Shown here: positions 51,601 through 62,709 of the stretch, piece after piece
Layout of the letters: every line of letters starts with the position of its first letter
Numbering within the stretch: position 1 is the stretch's first letter
Assembly: GCA_932294295.1 (NCBI GenBank)
Contig: OW028584.1
Span: 20,801,638-20,865,637, forward strand
Length of the DNA stretch: 64,000 nucleotides
Reading direction: 5' to 3'
Source: Alitta virens
Lineage: Eukaryota > Annelida > Polychaeta > Phyllodocida > Nereididae
Position numbers and translations under genes: made by a program
The notes under the pieces: model-generated
Seen by the model: only the letters and a program-made list of their open reading frames with translations
The model's database searches: none
Told to the model about the DNA's origin: nothing

Positions 51601-52080
51601 GTGATGAAACAACATTTACATTTAATGTTTTCGTGCATTCTGGATTTTTGAAGATAGACACATTTTTAAAAATACAATTTAAAGTCACAGTGGTATTATG
51701 TAATCCCTAAGGAAAAAATCCATTCAGTTATGCCTTTCTTTGCAAAGAAGAATGTAATCCCAGATAGCATTTCCACGTCGGCGCAATGTCGGAGATGTTA
51801 ATACGATGTTGTAATGACAGTGGCCTGTATGGAAACGATGCTGGGCCGATTTGGAATGCTATCTGACATATACAATTTACTTAAACTGCTCTTTTTCAGT
51901 GACATGATGCAATCTGGTTCTGCCGAGATGTGGCCGGATGTTCTGGAACGAGTGACCGGAAGTCGAAGAATGAATGCCGAAGCTTTGAACGAATACTTCG
52001 CTCCACTCCGAGAATGGCTGGAAAGTCAAAACGAAGGAGAGGAGGTTGGATGGGATGACACTTGCCCTAACAACTTCTAA
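30682..52080 (+). CDS. ACE: angiotensin-converting-enzyme homologue, single domain, secreted
   Basis: Thirteen exons join in phase: 30682-30735, 33091-33210, 34229-34384, 35182-35281, 37985-38128, 38558-38749, 39359-39456, 40034-40206, 40945-41069, 41455-41698, 48351-48452, 48767-48889 and 51900-52080, giving 603 residues. The protein is an M2-family zinc dipeptidyl carboxypeptidase. HEMGH (363-367) supplies two zinc ligands and the catalytic Glu, and Glu391 in GFHEAIGD is the third ligand, 24 residues later as in mammalian ACE. Substrate-binding KFH (492-494), Tyr501 and the chloride-site Arg503 (PYIRYFV) are kept, as are [10 protein letters not shown] and the three usual disulphide pairs. 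Exon 1 encodes a signal peptide. The C-terminus (CPNNF) has no membrane anchor, so the enzyme is secreted and single-domain, like insect Ance (about 615 residues). An alternative first exon lies at 31807. Introns 4 and 10 are swollen by repeats. Confidence 0.95.
30935..31110. repeat. (TACTAA)n / (TACTGC)n microsatellite
   Basis: Near-perfect trinucleotide-based repeat of ACTAAT, ACTGCT and ATACTA over about 175 bases in ACE intron 1. A second tract of (CTA)n follows at about 31460-31520. Open frames across it are repeat artefacts. Confidence 0.9.
31807..31860 (+). CDS. alternative first exon 1b of the ACE homologue
   Basis: ATG 31807 opens an 18-codon frame, [18 protein letters not shown], ending exactly at GAG|GTAGTG. 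Exon 1a (30682-30735) is also 18 codons, [18 protein letters not shown], ending GAG|GTTTGT in the same phase. Both are signal peptides ending in LI-x-DE or LIEDE, and both join exon 2 in frame. Some intron sequence after the donors is also alike (TTTAAATA). This looks like a tandem duplication of the first exon, giving alternative starts or one relict. No clear TATA box is seen before 1b. Confidence 0.6.
32001..32973. repeat. nested 1-kb palindrome with internal 20-bp repeats
   Basis: Outer arms at 32001-32100 and 32868-32973 are near-perfect inverted copies (CGAAAGTACTCTGGTACAG; TGTGTGTCAAGGAATTT). Inner arms start CGGAGCCCCTAATAGGACAT at 32195 and end with its near reverse complement at 32759. 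Both inner arms consist of a 19-20-bp tandem repeat (GGGAACGATTTGTAAATTGA) in opposite directions, around a spacer of about 60 bases at 32455-32515. It lies in ACE intron 1. Probably a foldback transposon, or two nested. Confidence 0.85.
33196..33360 (+). repeat. tandem duplication of the exon 2 donor region of ACE
   Basis: ACCAGCAAAAGATGGTAAGA at the end of ACE exon 2 recurs exactly about 85 bases downstream (33282). The following intron sequence is also repeated (ACACAAATGAAATTACC, GAAAAGAAAACAAAGCTGG against GAAAAGAAAACTAAGCTTG). The second copy keeps a functional-looking donor but has no acceptor before it. Confidence 0.85.
34493..34646. mobile_element. foldback (MITE-like) element
   Basis: TACATGGCCAATGTGCCACG at the left pairs with the right end TAGCATAATTGGCCATGTA. 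Inside, GCGTTTTCCATG, AACGCATGGAAAACGCATGG and AACCATGCATTTTCCACGCG form further stems. No coding content. Lies in ACE intron 3. Confidence 0.7.
35695..37925. mobile_element. 2.2-kb non-autonomous foldback element with subterminal ACTCGGCGAGT repeats
   Basis: Ends are inverted copies: AAGCCCCGTTCCCACATAGC at 35695 and its reverse complement ending at 37925, extending about 60 bases (CCGAGTTACTCGTAGTCAAC, then TTACGTAACAC). Just inside each end are 13-20-bp tandem units, (CGCCGAGTACCAGGAGTAA)n at the left and (CTCGGCGAGTTCGAGGAGTA)n at the right. The core (36010-37450) has four copies of an AATATCTCGCTTAATATTTG block and a 140-bp direct duplication (36500-36640 and 36640-36780). No transposase frame. 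Lies in ACE intron 4. Confidence 0.85.
38792..38866. repeat. (CAA)n / (CAAA)n microsatellite
   Basis: Near-pure CAACAA then CAAACAAA run shortly after ACE exon 6. Confidence 0.9.
39020..39217 (+). mobile_element. tRNA-derived SINE, family B
   Basis: Head resembles a tRNA, close to tRNA-Gly(TCC): GCCTAGCAGTGGTAGCGCGC, ACTTCCAACC and the B box GGGTTCAATTCCC. The body contains GGATGGCTGTTTCATCCTTC and GTGCAGAAATACAGGACGTA, and the tail is (CCA)n. Exact 12-base target duplications ACCTGGCTTTGG flank it (39008-39019, 39218-39229). Confidence 0.9.
39645..39815. mobile_element. foldback MITE, copy 1
   Basis: Inverted ends carry CATAGAC-CT-AGAAACTAAACTC and GGAGTTTAGTTTCCCAAGTC. An inner stem pairs GACTCCCATTGGCT with AGCCAATGGGAGTC. 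Copies 2 (49972) and 3 (63421) share the plan. Confidence 0.8.
40321..40500. repeat. poly-C run and 12-bp tandem repeat
   Basis: About 20 consecutive C at 40326-40344, then CCAGTGTTAGCC repeated four times at about 40447-40492. Confidence 0.85.
41685..47693 (+). repeat. 97-bp satellite array starting inside ACE exon 10
   Basis: About 62 head-to-tail copies of a 97-base unit: TGGTGGAAACTGAGGAGACT, TTAATATCTACTTAAG, TTAATGATGTCACAAGTAC, AACTGTCAATAGTTAC, then the ACACCATATTTGGCTATTAT part. The first unit (41685-41776, 92 bases) overlaps the last 14 bases of exon 10: TGGTGGAGACTGAG, then donor GTGATT. In the array copies inspected the donor GT reads GA or is otherwise altered. Unit variants recur in the same order: 42090-42945 matches 43830-44689 almost exactly with a 1,740-base offset, so large blocks were copied recently. 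The array fills most of ACE intron 10. Confidence 0.97.
47700..48350 (+). other. remainder of ACE intron 10
   Basis: Unique-looking sequence between the array and exon 11. No other feature supported. Confidence 0.4.
49465..49735 (+). repeat. possible dispersed repeat
   Basis: GTTTAACGCCTCATCAGCAC followed by CTGAGTGGGCT resembles a motif seen in invertebrate SINE-like repeats. The segment is more GC-rich than the surrounding intron (CCACCCTCGCCGCGTGGAGG). No second copy lies in this window. Confidence 0.3.
49972..50330. mobile_element. foldback MITE, copy 2, interrupted by a SINE
   Basis: Arms are CTTGGAAGCTAAACTCCAGA with TGACGTCAT at the left and ATGATGTCATCTGAAGTTTA with GCTTCCAAG at the right, and ATTGGCT is paired inside. 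The SINE at 50102-50290 sits at its right end. A piece of another copy (GAGTTTAGTTTCCAAGTCCA) lies at about 49870. Confidence 0.7.
50102..50290 (+). mobile_element. tRNA-derived SINE, family B
   Basis: Same head (GGGGCCTAGCTCAGTGGTAG), body (GTGCAGAAATACAGGACGTA) and CACCC tail as the copy at 39020. Exact 14-base duplications CAAGTGTATGAGAT flank it (50088-50101, 50291-50304), so it inserted into the end of MITE copy 2. Confidence 0.9.
51225..51563. mobile_element. foldback element with about 100-bp arms
   Basis: Left arm GTTCACTAAAGCGCC and GGACGTTAGTTCACAGTCAG, right arm CTGACTGTGAACTGGCGTCC and GGTGCTAAAGTGAAC. The AGAGGACA blocks pair as well. The spacer is about 100 bases. Lies in the last ACE intron. 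Confidence 0.75.
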
Positions 52081-52088
52081 AACCCATC

Positions 52089-52094
52089 AATAAA
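52089..52094 (+). terminator. polyadenylation signal of the ACE homologue
   Basis: AATAAA eight bases after the stop codon, so the 3' UTR is very short. Confidence 0.75.
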
Positions 52095-52099
52095 AGCTG

Positions 52100-53300
52100 T
52101 GTAAACAAAATACATATAGATTGTTGTGGTATCACCTTTATTTGTCCTGATTTATGGGGATTTTAGATAATGTCTTAGAGAGACCATGTACTTATTATTT
52201 ACCTGAAGAAATTTTTTTTTTCAATATATTACACTAGATATACATCATAATGAGCATGGACTCCATTCACTGAAACTTTTCTGTATTTTTTTTTTGTGTT
52301 GGTCTGTGGGTGGCCCCTTGACAGCGATGACAGAACGATCATCTGCTCAATGTTCCGTTTTATTGAGAAGAAAAAAAAGAAGTTTTATTACGTTATTTAT
52401 CAGTAAGCTCATTAATCTGAATCTGGGGAACAAAGTTTTACACTAACTATTTGAATAAAATCACAGTACAAGCAGATTACTTTTTTCCGATATGAATGTT
52501 TTGATAAGCATGTAATAATGGGGGAATGGGGAATGGCAGACATTCTATACACACATAGCTCAGATGTCAGTCAAAAAAGAGTTTCATATACGCTGGAAAT
52601 TTGTCATTTGGAATCACAGGCAGGATTGATCGAAATTTGTGAGCTGCTAAGTAATAAACTATTATTGAGAACTTTCGGGAAAGAAATTATAATTAACGGC
52701 ATATTTATGTCAAGCTCAAATTGACTTTAAACTTTAATCAGTGGTCACAATTTGCTGTTGGATAATAAGCTTAAGCCTGGAATAATTAAAAAAAAAAAAT
52801 ATATATATATATCAGAAAGGGAAGTTACATAAATATGATAAACATCAATTAAAGTAGCCTAACAGCGACTTCATTTAAATATTTTTTATAATATATTTCT
52901 TCCTCTTGCATGTCAAGTCTTCATCTTGGTAGACCCTGGGGAAAGTGAGGGAGAACTGGACCGTAGGGACAGCTAGGCCACCCTGTCTACAGCCAAAAGT
53001 TATGTTGGTATTACCCTGAAATTGGGTCACATGACTCCTATGTGATCATAAGCGCATGTTTGAAAGTGAGAACCACTTGAGATGTTTATTTTTCTGACTA
53101 TAAGTGAATTTTTTTGTTTTTTGTGTCAGTAAGTAAAATTTCCACTATGTAAACAATTTTTCATTGAGAAAAACTGATTAAGGATAGATTAGAAATAAAT
53201 GTACTGTTATAATTACCACATAATCAAAGTTCAATCATGTGAATTACATATCATTCCTGCCATATGGAAAAATATTACATTGATTTATTTTACGAAACTT
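52100..53300. other. intergenic, no gene seen
   Basis: AT-rich with poly-A, poly-T and (AT)n runs near 52790-52812. No supported exon. Confidence 0.4.
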
Positions 53301-53302
53301 TT

Positions 53303-53625
53303 GCTGGGTGGCCTAATGGTTAAGGCATCCGTCAATTCCAAATCGGCCAGCTTTGCTGAAGGTCTCGGGTTTGATCCCCAGCCCGGGCACTCTCCTACAT
53401 CCCAGCTGGATATCGTTTGGATGAGATGTTAAATTGGCAGTCCCTTGTACTCAGTGTCTATTCTGAGGCAAGTTAAATACCTCTCCCATGGGGTAAATGT
53501 GCAACATGGGTGGACTGACTTGACTCCTCCCTCTTTCACCACATCAATCAACCCTCGATAGTGGCAGAACTTGCCTAAGAGAGCTGCACTTATCTATTTA
53601 TCTATCTATATCTATCTGTTATGGG
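53303..53625 (+). mobile_element. tRNA-derived SINE, family A, near full length
   Basis: GGCCTAATGGTTAAGGCATC (A-box region), GGGTTTGATCCCCAG (B box), the body with GAGATGTTAAATTGGCAGTC and TGAGGCAAGTTAAATACC, a 3' segment ending AGAGAGCTGCACT, and a (TATC)n tail at 53591-53622. The longest copy in the window. Confidence 0.85.
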
Positions 53626-53639
53626 GAGAACTGGGCCCC

Positions 53640-55115
53640 TGATCGAAGTCTCCTTTTGTAAAAACAAAAGAAAAAACAGTAAAAACTTTATGAGGTAATC
53701 CCAAACCCACTAGCATTAAACGTGATATTTAAACACTAGCTGACACATAAATAATGAAAAGATCAGCTGTAATTTAAAAAAATATGTCACATGATAGTTG
53801 AAATTCAATGACGGCTTTTTACGCCAGTTAGTTTTGCCTACACTGACACCTTCAGAGTTTCCATAAATTTAAGTCAACATTTCACCTACATTCAATCATT
53901 ATTTACATGTCTATATGATACTAATTAACTATGTGTAAGATAGTTTGAATGTTACATTATTAACTGTTATATATAACATTTAAATGCGGTAAATTTTCCA
54001 ATGCAGCTTAATAGAATAGACCTAATCATGATGAGAATGTTACATTAATAAATTTAACAATAAAAAGCTGTATCTACACTGCATATAAAGTCTTAGTCTG
54101 AAATAAATGCAAATATTTAAAAATAATTATGGGTTTTTTTGTAAGCCTGATTTTCATATTAAAGGTGTGTTCTTTTAATATCACCAGTGGTTACCTTTTT
54201 GTTAGTTGAATTATTTCTTAAAGAAAACGCCAATCATTTTGCCCCTTTACTTTCAGTTTTTTATTAACTGTCCACTTTTTTCTAAAATTAGATTTTCTCT
54301 TTACACAAAAAATAGTTGAGAATTTTTTCAAAAAGGCATTTGACATTATTAGTTGAATACTTATAGACTAAGTATAATTTAGAAACAAAATAATTGACTA
54401 TGCTTTAATATTGGAGTCAGCAAAAATTAATTTGTGAAAAATGGCCCAGTTCTTTTTACCCTGCCTTGCAGAATTTTGCGTGAATAAACAAACCGAAAGT
54501 CCAGCCAGTAAGATTCTTAACTTCCTGGAAATGAATATGGATAGCACTTAGTTTCGATAACATATGTTTTAATTATAGGTACATTGGATAAAGTTAAAAA
54601 TAGCATTTTTAAAGTCTTTCCCAAATAAATGATCACACTGATTACAAACATATTTCTTAATTTGCAGTGTTCAATATAATACTTATGCCTTTATGGGTGA
54701 TAATGTTATCGTAGGATTATTTTATAGCTAGCACTTGGTGAACATATTTACTACTTTATTTTTACGTGTCATGTTGCTGTCAATGAAGTTCACGCTACCA
54801 AAATGTCAACAGTTACATGTCAATTAAACAGAAGAAAAAAATAATTGCTGAGCAAAGTATTTATTGCGTGCGGCACAGGTAAATAAGTGCCCCCTTCAGA
54901 AATTTACATTATAACTTTCATACTATCTCATCTTTGAATTAATGGACCCTTTTATTGATACAAACATTGAAATGGGCCACTTCATGGGCGTCTGGTTTAG
55001 ATAAAAGAAAAGAAAAACACCCGTTCTGAAGGTTGTTTTTCTATAAATCACTGTGTATACACTTAAATGTACAGAAGAAACCCAACAGTAAGACTGACTA
55101 CAGTTCAAATCTCAA
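53640..55115. other. intergenic, no gene seen
   Basis: AT-rich. No supported exon, inverted repeat or tandem repeat. Confidence 0.4.
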
Positions 55116-55120
55116 TGAAC

Positions 55121-55310
55121 TGCAGCAGCTGAGTGGTCTAGTGGTAAGGGTCTTTGGTAGCTTCACTCAAGGACCTGGGTTCGATTTCTTGCCCGTGTAC
55201 TATTTATGAGCTAGATCTCAGCTGAAATTTATCACACGAGGCTTTTTTCATTGTTTTTGCCGGGGTAATTTAAATACCCCAACCATGGGGTAAATGGTTT
55301 AACATAGTGA
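55121..55310 (+). mobile_element. tRNA-derived SINE, divergent family A
   Basis: GAGTGGTCTAGTGGTAAGGG and the B box GGGTTCGATTTC, then a body ending GGTAATTTAAATACCCCAAC and CATGGGGTAAATGG, as in the family A tail. Confidence 0.65.
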
Positions 55311-55329
55311 AAGAGCCTTTACAATTAAA

Positions 55330-56810
55330 TTTTATACAAAATAAAGGGCTGGCAGTAATAAAATAATGCATTTACCCCAATTGACTCAAGGTATACAAGA
55401 ATAAAAAATTAGAACTTTAACTGTAATTAGTAAATTACAATGTCATTTTCATCAAAACAAAAAAAAAGTACAATTAATGCTTAATATAAAATGAATTTTG
55501 ACTAATTATCCTAGCTTACATGTACTGTACACAACTTATATTAAAAATATGTAATTTTGAAAAATGAAAGATTTCAGTTTCCGCTTATAACAAAAAATAC
55601 CACATTTACGATCAATTTCTTGATTTACTAAATTCGATAATTTAACCGAAGTGTAACAAAAACATGGTGTGGACTAAAGGTATTTCAGGGAGTTACCACA
55701 GACTCCATGGTCTATGGTCTTATCGTCTCATTATTACATCTGCCTATGTCAGCAATAAACAAAACTGCAGACCATATAGCATAAAGTAAGTAAAAAAGAA
55801 AAAACAAATGGAAAAGAAAGATGAAATATGGAAGAAGTAGACTTCCGTAAAACTTATATAATATTATGTAGGACCTATATTTGTTTTTCAATAGGAAGTT
55901 GGAAACACAAAACTTACAAAAGGAAATGGTGGGTGGCGGAAATACGAAATTTAAAAGATTAGAAAGGCGGAGAAGTGTTATGACTTATCCAGTGAAAAAA
56001 AATAGTCTTGGCAGTTTTTTTATTTGAGTTATAATCACACCACCAAATTCTGAAAATTGGTCATTAACCCTTTTAGTATTTTGCCTTTCTGTTCCTTTAT
56101 TTTGATGTTCACTATACCTCTTATGGGGAATTCTTTACTCTTTAATCAATACAATTAATTAATCAGATGGAAAAAACTTCTTTATAATCTCACCAGTACT
56201 GCACCTGAAACAGAATTTTTCTCATTCCCTTTGGAATTATCTTCCAACCACCTCCATCCTAACATAAATAAACAACAACAAACAATCTACAAGGATTAGT
56301 CCAATCTTCTGGCCTACAGCAAAAACCATAAATCTCAGTTTTATCTCATCCTATCGTCATTCCATTTACATAACATTTCTTGTTTATCCTCCTGACTTTT
56401 TGTGCTAGACGTTCTAGACATTAGTCAGCTCTCTCTATCGTGATGGCTAAAAACCCTAACCAATGTGCCATGGCATATCTGCAGTTATAAATAGTCACAG
56501 CAGCAGTTACCCCTTGCTTTCCTAGTTACCTTGGTAACAGAATGTTCAGCAGTTGCAACTGGTACGAAGGAACTATTTTTTTCCCCTTTTTTCTGTGAAG
56601 GAACTACTTTTTTCACCCCTGCTGCCTCAAGTCAACACAGTAATCCAAAACTACCACAAAAACCAACAAATTATGTCTTCCTGCAGCAAATTAAGAACTA
56701 GAAGCCCATAGTCTCAAAATACCCATGCAGGTTTTAGAGTGAAGATTGACAAGCAAGGTTTTTGAGGTGTTTGTTTTTGTTTATATGTGCATTTGCACGG
56801 TTATTGGCAA
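55330..56810. other. intergenic, no gene seen
   Basis: AT-rich. No supported exon. Confidence 0.4.
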
Positions 56811-56825
56811 TCTGAACAAGGTGAT

Positions 56826-56983
56826 ATCTATCTATCTATCTATCATCTATCTATCTATCTTTATATCTATATATCTATATATCTATCTACTATCTATATA
56901 TATATTTATCTATCGATCTGTATGTCTATCTATCTATCTATCTGTCTGTCTATCTGTCTCTATCTATATATATATATCTATTC

Positions 56984-57023
<40 letters not shown>

Positions 57024-57140
57024 GTCTCTATCTATCTATCTACCTATCTATCTATGGGTGCCTATCTATCTATGCATCTATGTATGTATGTATGTATGTA
57101 TGTATCTATCTTACTATCTATTTGGTTGTTTGTTTGTCTG
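56826..57140. repeat. (TATC)n microsatellite
   Basis: Long imperfect TATC, TGTC, TATA and TATG repeat. The long Tyr/Ile/Leu/Ser frames across it are repeat artefacts. Confidence 0.95.
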
Positions 57141-57794
57141 ATTGATTGATTAATAATAACTAACCAACATCGCATGTATGGTATCCTCCTCATGATTTGT
57201 TATGTTTCCGCCTATAAAATCTAATTAGAGTCAGAGTTAAGATGTATAGTCTTTGATTGCTCGATTGACTTACTTAATTGTAATGTTTTAAAATAAATAA
57301 TACTTATTTGTTCCTGGGGTAGAGTGGCACAGTGCTCACTAGAGGGCTGGGACAACTATATGTATTATAAATGCCACTATAACCAATAAAATATCTAAAC
57401 ATTTATCCAGTGGTATTTTGTGAATGTGACCAACGTATGTATGAGATGGTGAATAATCAGGACTGGGATATAATTTCTTTATCAACATTTCCCATCAACC
57501 AGCGCAATACGTAGTGACGTCATAACATTGTGATTTTGTGTCATTTTCCCGAATGACCAAATTAGTCAAAACTTATCACGTTTCGGAATGGTAAATCATC
57601 TAAAAGCATTGAGTATCAGATAAAATCAGCCCCATACAGTTTAAGAAGGCTGTCAAGCAGTTTAATAATGTTGCACACAAAATTGGACAGTAACCCATGT
57701 ATTGTTATGGAGATATTAGACAGAAATTATTATTATTTCAAAATTCCGAACACCATGGCCATTTACCACCAACAATTCTTCCTAGTTGGTAAGG

Positions 57795-57890
57795 GTGGGT
57801 GGGTGGAATAGGGCTTTAATACGTCCTGTATATCTGCACCTTACAGGCTAATTAGGACAGGCAGGGACCCTGGCAATGAGATGAAACAGA
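57795..57890 (-). mobile_element. SINE family B fragment
   Basis: Reverse complement of the family B 3' half: TACGTCCTGTATATCTGCAC and CTAATTAGGACAGGCAGGGA, then CAATGAGATGAAAC. The tRNA-like head is missing. The rest of 57141-58254 holds nothing supported. Confidence 0.75.
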
Positions 57891-58254
57891 TTCAGATTAT
57901 TTATTTCTACCTATGAACTTAACCGTTACAGAGATAGGGATTGCTCTCTAATAAGAGTGGTAAGTTGTTTTTTTCGGACCATACACTACAAATATCTTTG
58001 AACAGAATAAGTTTGTTGGTCAAACAGCTAAACTCAGCTGAATGCCTTTGTCAATGTCATACATCCCATTATTCATATAGACTAACCTTTGTCTAAGACT
58101 GACTAACTTGTCAGATAAAGCTGACTGACTTGTCAGTCAAAGTGGCTATGGTGTAGCATATAGTAGTCTCATTTAAATTATGAAAGCAACAACAAATTCA
58201 TTCAATTCCAGCAATTATAACATACGTGATAGCCAGTTTTATTTCCGATAAATT

Positions 58255-58450
58255 TAACGTTTCAATCGTACCTTATCTTATCTTTATCGTATCTCATCTC
58301 ATCTCATCTCATCTCATCTCATCTCATCTAACTTATCTATCTTATCTTTATTTTAAAAATGAATTATCTTCACTGGCCATGGCATTGTAGTCTTGGAGAT
58401 GCAAAGGTCTTGTACTCAGTGTCTATGCTGAGTCGAGCATAATGACACCA
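58255..58450 (+). repeat. (TCTCA)n microsatellite and SINE family A scrap
   Basis: TCATC/TCTCA repeats at about 58270-58345, then GTACTCAGTGTCTATGCTGA, the family A body, at about 58413. Confidence 0.65.
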
Positions 58451-58780
58451 CCTTTGGATTAAATGCACTGATATCAAGTGTGGTGATAGAAATGTACCAT
58501 CTCATCATTACATCTGTCATTGTTGTTTACATCTACAAGCAGAACATTTATATCTAACAGTAGGTTATAACTGGCACCAAACCTATCTGATACAAGCACT
58601 GGTGGGGTGAAAAAGGATAGTTGTAGAAAAGTTGTGATGAGTTCAGCAGCAAATGGGGAAAGAATTAAAGAAGGTAACCCAAGCAGTAAAAAAGAAGGGA
58701 GGGGTGCAAGGAAGTATTTGACCCTAATGATCAGCACACTGCAGGTATTTGGATGGGTGCTGTGATTGATATTGCTACTA

Positions 58781-58863
<83 letters not shown>

Positions 58864-58879
58864 TCAGTGGTAGTAGTAT

Positions 58880-58911
<32 letters not shown>

Positions 58912-58925
58912 GTAGTAGTAGAAGT
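58781..58925. repeat. (GTA)n microsatellite
   Basis: About 45 trinucleotides of GTA/AGT with few interruptions. Confidence 0.97.
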
Positions 58926-59149
58926 AGCACTGTAGCTGTTTTGCATTTGTTTACAGTGCCCTGACTGGGATTTTTGTTGTTTTGGAACTCCTGCGTCATT
59001 GATTTCTTTGTGTTTTCTGCATGCACGTGCAGTATAATCACCCAATGATTATTTATAGGAGTGCACTTGAGAATGCACTGGGTGAACCGTGAATCCATCT
59101 TCATTGAGTGCAATCCTTAGATGTGAATGAGTGCACAACAAAAGCAAGC

Positions 59150-59660
59150 TAGCCAGCTAGCTGCTGCGCAAAGCCAATGGCTCAAAAACGCTGGCAATAA
59201 ATACAGACTGTGAGCCGTGAGTCAGCCTGGCTGTGCAGCCTGTGTGCTATGCTTAGCTGAACTGACCTAAAAGTTAGTTGACTGTGCAGAGCTGGGGAGT
59301 GAACTAGCTAGGACACACACTATAGGATAACACACTCAATTACTTGAGTGACACACTTAGAGATATCTATTATCTTCGAGTGACTATTGTAAGTTCAGTA
59401 GATATCTGGATATACACAAAGTGAGTGTAGAACTCATACAGGAATACATCGCGGCGTCAATGAAAAGTTGATTTTTTTCCATCAACAAACTGTGTAGGCT
59501 GAACATTTGCATGACACATGAATACGACTATACTTTGACTTAGTGTTATTTCACTTTTGGCACAGCATGGTGTAACACGGACATTTTAACATGACACTTT
59601 TATAATCAATGAATTTATATTGGACTTCATATTATTTACACATATTTATAGTAATATACA
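59150..59660 (+). other. possible 5' noncoding exon
   Basis: A less AT-rich segment follows CAATAAATAC (TATA-like, about 59198) and ends in ATACAG|GTAAGCAG, a consensus donor at 59661. No long reading frame. It could be the first exon of a plus-strand gene continuing to the exon at 63204, but nothing ties them together. Confidence 0.2.
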
Positions 59661-60502
59661 GGTAAGCAGCATGTGTTCATTTTTCATACAGCACAGTTAT
59701 ATTACGCATTTTAAACTACCTGCTATCTAACAGACTGAAGCTGTAATATTTCACCTTAGCTTGTTACGCCTAAGTTTTGGTACACCTTACAGACACCCCA
59801 CTAACAGGTTTCCATGGCAACCAATACAGACATAACATTTCAGATATCACAAGATCAAACTTGGGCCAGTCAGGTAAACATGAATGCCATGGGGATATTC
59901 AGCTTTCCCTGTTGGAATATGTACATAAGTACAGTAGAACTTCATTTCAAGACCTCATATTAAGACCACCTCACAATAAAACCATCAAATATTACCATTA
60001 ATTAGTTCTCCATGGAAGTATCTATAACATCTCCATAGTCTACCTGTTAGTATTCTCAATATCAACCACAACACTACCTCACCATTAAGACTGATGAATT
60101 TTGTAATATTAATTAGCACCTAATTAACACTACCATGAAGTTAAATTACCTCACCATTAAGACCAATGTATATTGTTGTTCTAAGAGTGGTCTTAATAGT
60201 GAAGTTACATAATACTGTTCACATGTTAGACTGTCAATAGACATGTACTGTAATTATTTGCTTACATGTTATATGGGGTTTAGTGTTGTGAGAGGAGATT
60301 TTAATGCAGGCTTCATAAATATAGATTTACCTATTTATTGCATCCCAGCGTCTAACGAAACCATATAATAATTTCTAATGTCTCAATGCTAATGGCCTGA
60401 AGCTTAGCCTGTTTATATGACCAACTGCCAGAGACAGACGTAATGATGAGATGATAAGGCTCGTAGTCCACCACACCATGTCGTACATTTTAGTATTTTA
60501 CT

Positions 60503-60690
60503 CATTGGGTGGGGTATTTTACTTGCCTCAGCATAGGCACTGAGAACAAGGAACCTCCAATTTAACGTCTCATGCGATCGACATCCAGCAGCTGGGATGT
60601 GGCTCATGAAGAACCCAGGGCGAGAATCGAACCTGAGACCTGGCTAATGTGTTATTGGCGAATGCCTTAACCATTAGGTCACCAAGCTAT
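60503..60690 (-). mobile_element. tRNA-derived SINE, family A
   Basis: Minus strand: GACCTAATGGTTAAGGCATT, B box GGTTCGATTCTC, body GAGACGTTAAATTGGAGG and TGAGGCAAGTAAAATACCCC. Flanks 59780-60500 hold nothing supported. Confidence 0.8.
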
Positions 60691-60699
60691 TTTTTATGG

Positions 60700-62650
60700 G
60701 ACCCTGGTTATTTTAGTAAAATAAATACGATACACGCCTTAAGACAAGTGTGTCATACTGGACTGCAAATTATCAGATAAGCACTGATCGGGTATTGATT
60801 ACCATATCTCGTTCAGTGTTCACACCCTGCAAACGGATTTGGCATTAATTGAATAATAGAATTATCATTCAAATGATAAGTTACAAGTACATTTACATTG
60901 GTAACCATAGATATAGTACATGTTAATGCACAGTGGTTCTCTTTAACACGATTATATATGACCTGAATTTATTGAAAATGTTCATACAATAAATATAGTA
61001 TTTATTTTGTACTTTGCATAGGTCCATTGTATTCAAAACAGACGTTTATTGTGCAGTGCATATACAATATACATACATGTATACTAGGCTAGTATGCAAT
61101 GATATGTATATGTACAAAAGTGTACGTAATTCATGTTGGATGCGATACTTTCTCTTTCTTTATTCATTATTTTTGTTTTGCAATATTATAGAGAATTTAC
61201 GGCTCCCACAATTAGCAATGAAGTCTAACATGGCACTTAGCCAAACACACGAACTCATACATTGTATATTTACGTATGCATGTAACACAAGGCTATAATA
61301 TTGACTCCAAAGTGCATTACGTAATTTGCATGTAAAGTATATAACATGGATCAGACCATGGAGTCACTGGAGATGACTCCATGATCAGACTAACAAATAC
61401 ATTGGGACCCCAAAAATAAGACCACAATTTACATTTACATCTTTCTTGAACGTCAAGAATTTTTCTTGATGTTATGACCAATGTGTTTTGGAGCAACACT
61501 ATGCTTGAAACTTCCAGAATTAAGAGTGATTTACAAGTGTGGTCTTAAATGTGGGGTTCATAGTATATGAAAAATCTAAATTAAGGCCACCTTTTGTCCA
61601 TGGCCAATGTGGTTTTAATACCAATGAGATCTTATTACCATTTTTGTCAGACTTTTGCTTGAACGCCACTTATCAGTCCCATTGAATTTTCAACCCTCCA
61701 ACTTTTGACAAGAAAGTAATGGCGCCAAAGCATAATGAAATGACAGTGTCCTACTATTCATGTGGTTTTAATTTGCTTTTTTTGTCTAAATATCACAAAT
61801 TAGAATTTATATAATGGGGAAAATATAGCAAATATTAGGTTATTTTTCATAGGAAGATCTCTCAAAAGATGTTCAGAAACTTATTGACAAGCTTTCTGTT
61901 CATTTGGTATGATAAAAAAAGTCTATATTTTATTGACGAAAGAAAATATAAACTTGTTCAGAAGTATATACAGTAGTCTAAATTAGGACGTGGTCGTTAA
62001 GTAAGGGTGGTCTTAAAACGAGGTCCTAATACACATTAAAAATTAACATCCAATAAGAAGATAGCGAATACTATGTATATATTATCAATTTATTAAAATG
62101 TATATCTATATAGCTTCATTAGGTCCTACATAATATATAAGTTGCTGACATAAGCTAGATGATAACCGATAACTAATACTGATATTTAACTTGTATACGA
62201 AGCTGTAAATAGTTTTCAGTTTCATATGAAACCGGATGCTCAATGAAATTGTGCCAGATATGAACTTATTTTAGGCAGAAATATGAAAAAGCTTTTTTTT
62301 GTAATTATAATATATTACATATAATTTCAGATGTGAGTATTGGTCAATACTTTGTACTATTACTCCATCCTTCAATGGAGAATACTATTGTACATTGCAA
62401 CTGTATATCTAGCATAAAGTCTAACTGTACTCACAAATATATGACCGTGTCTTGCAAAATCACTTTGTGTGTTTATAATTTTCTGACATTTTTTACTAAC
62501 CTCATTGTTATATTTTAGATATTTCAACTGTGTTTAGAATGACACCCAATGGCTAGATCATTAATAAAACTCTTACAATTAATAAATGTGCAATTATTAT
62601 ACCATGTATTGATTGAAAACACAATATAGTGTATGTCACTGACATTAACT
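60700..62650. other. intergenic or intronic, no gene seen
   Basis: AT-rich. Repeated ACCAATGTG/GTCTTAA wording near 61470-61640 and 62000 is suggestive but undefined. No exon supported. Confidence 0.35.
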
Positions 62651-62667
62651 AAGGGTAACTATAGTGT

Positions 62668-62678
62668 TAGTTAGATAG

Positions 62679-62709
<31 letters not shown>

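Noticed and set aside
56746..57149. Frames of 120-131 codons rich in Tyr, Ile, Leu and Ser
   Set aside because: Produced by the (TATC)n repeat in two frames.
58731..59113. Poly-Thr, poly-Val and poly-Leu frames
   Set aside because: Produced by the (GTA)n repeat read in different frames.
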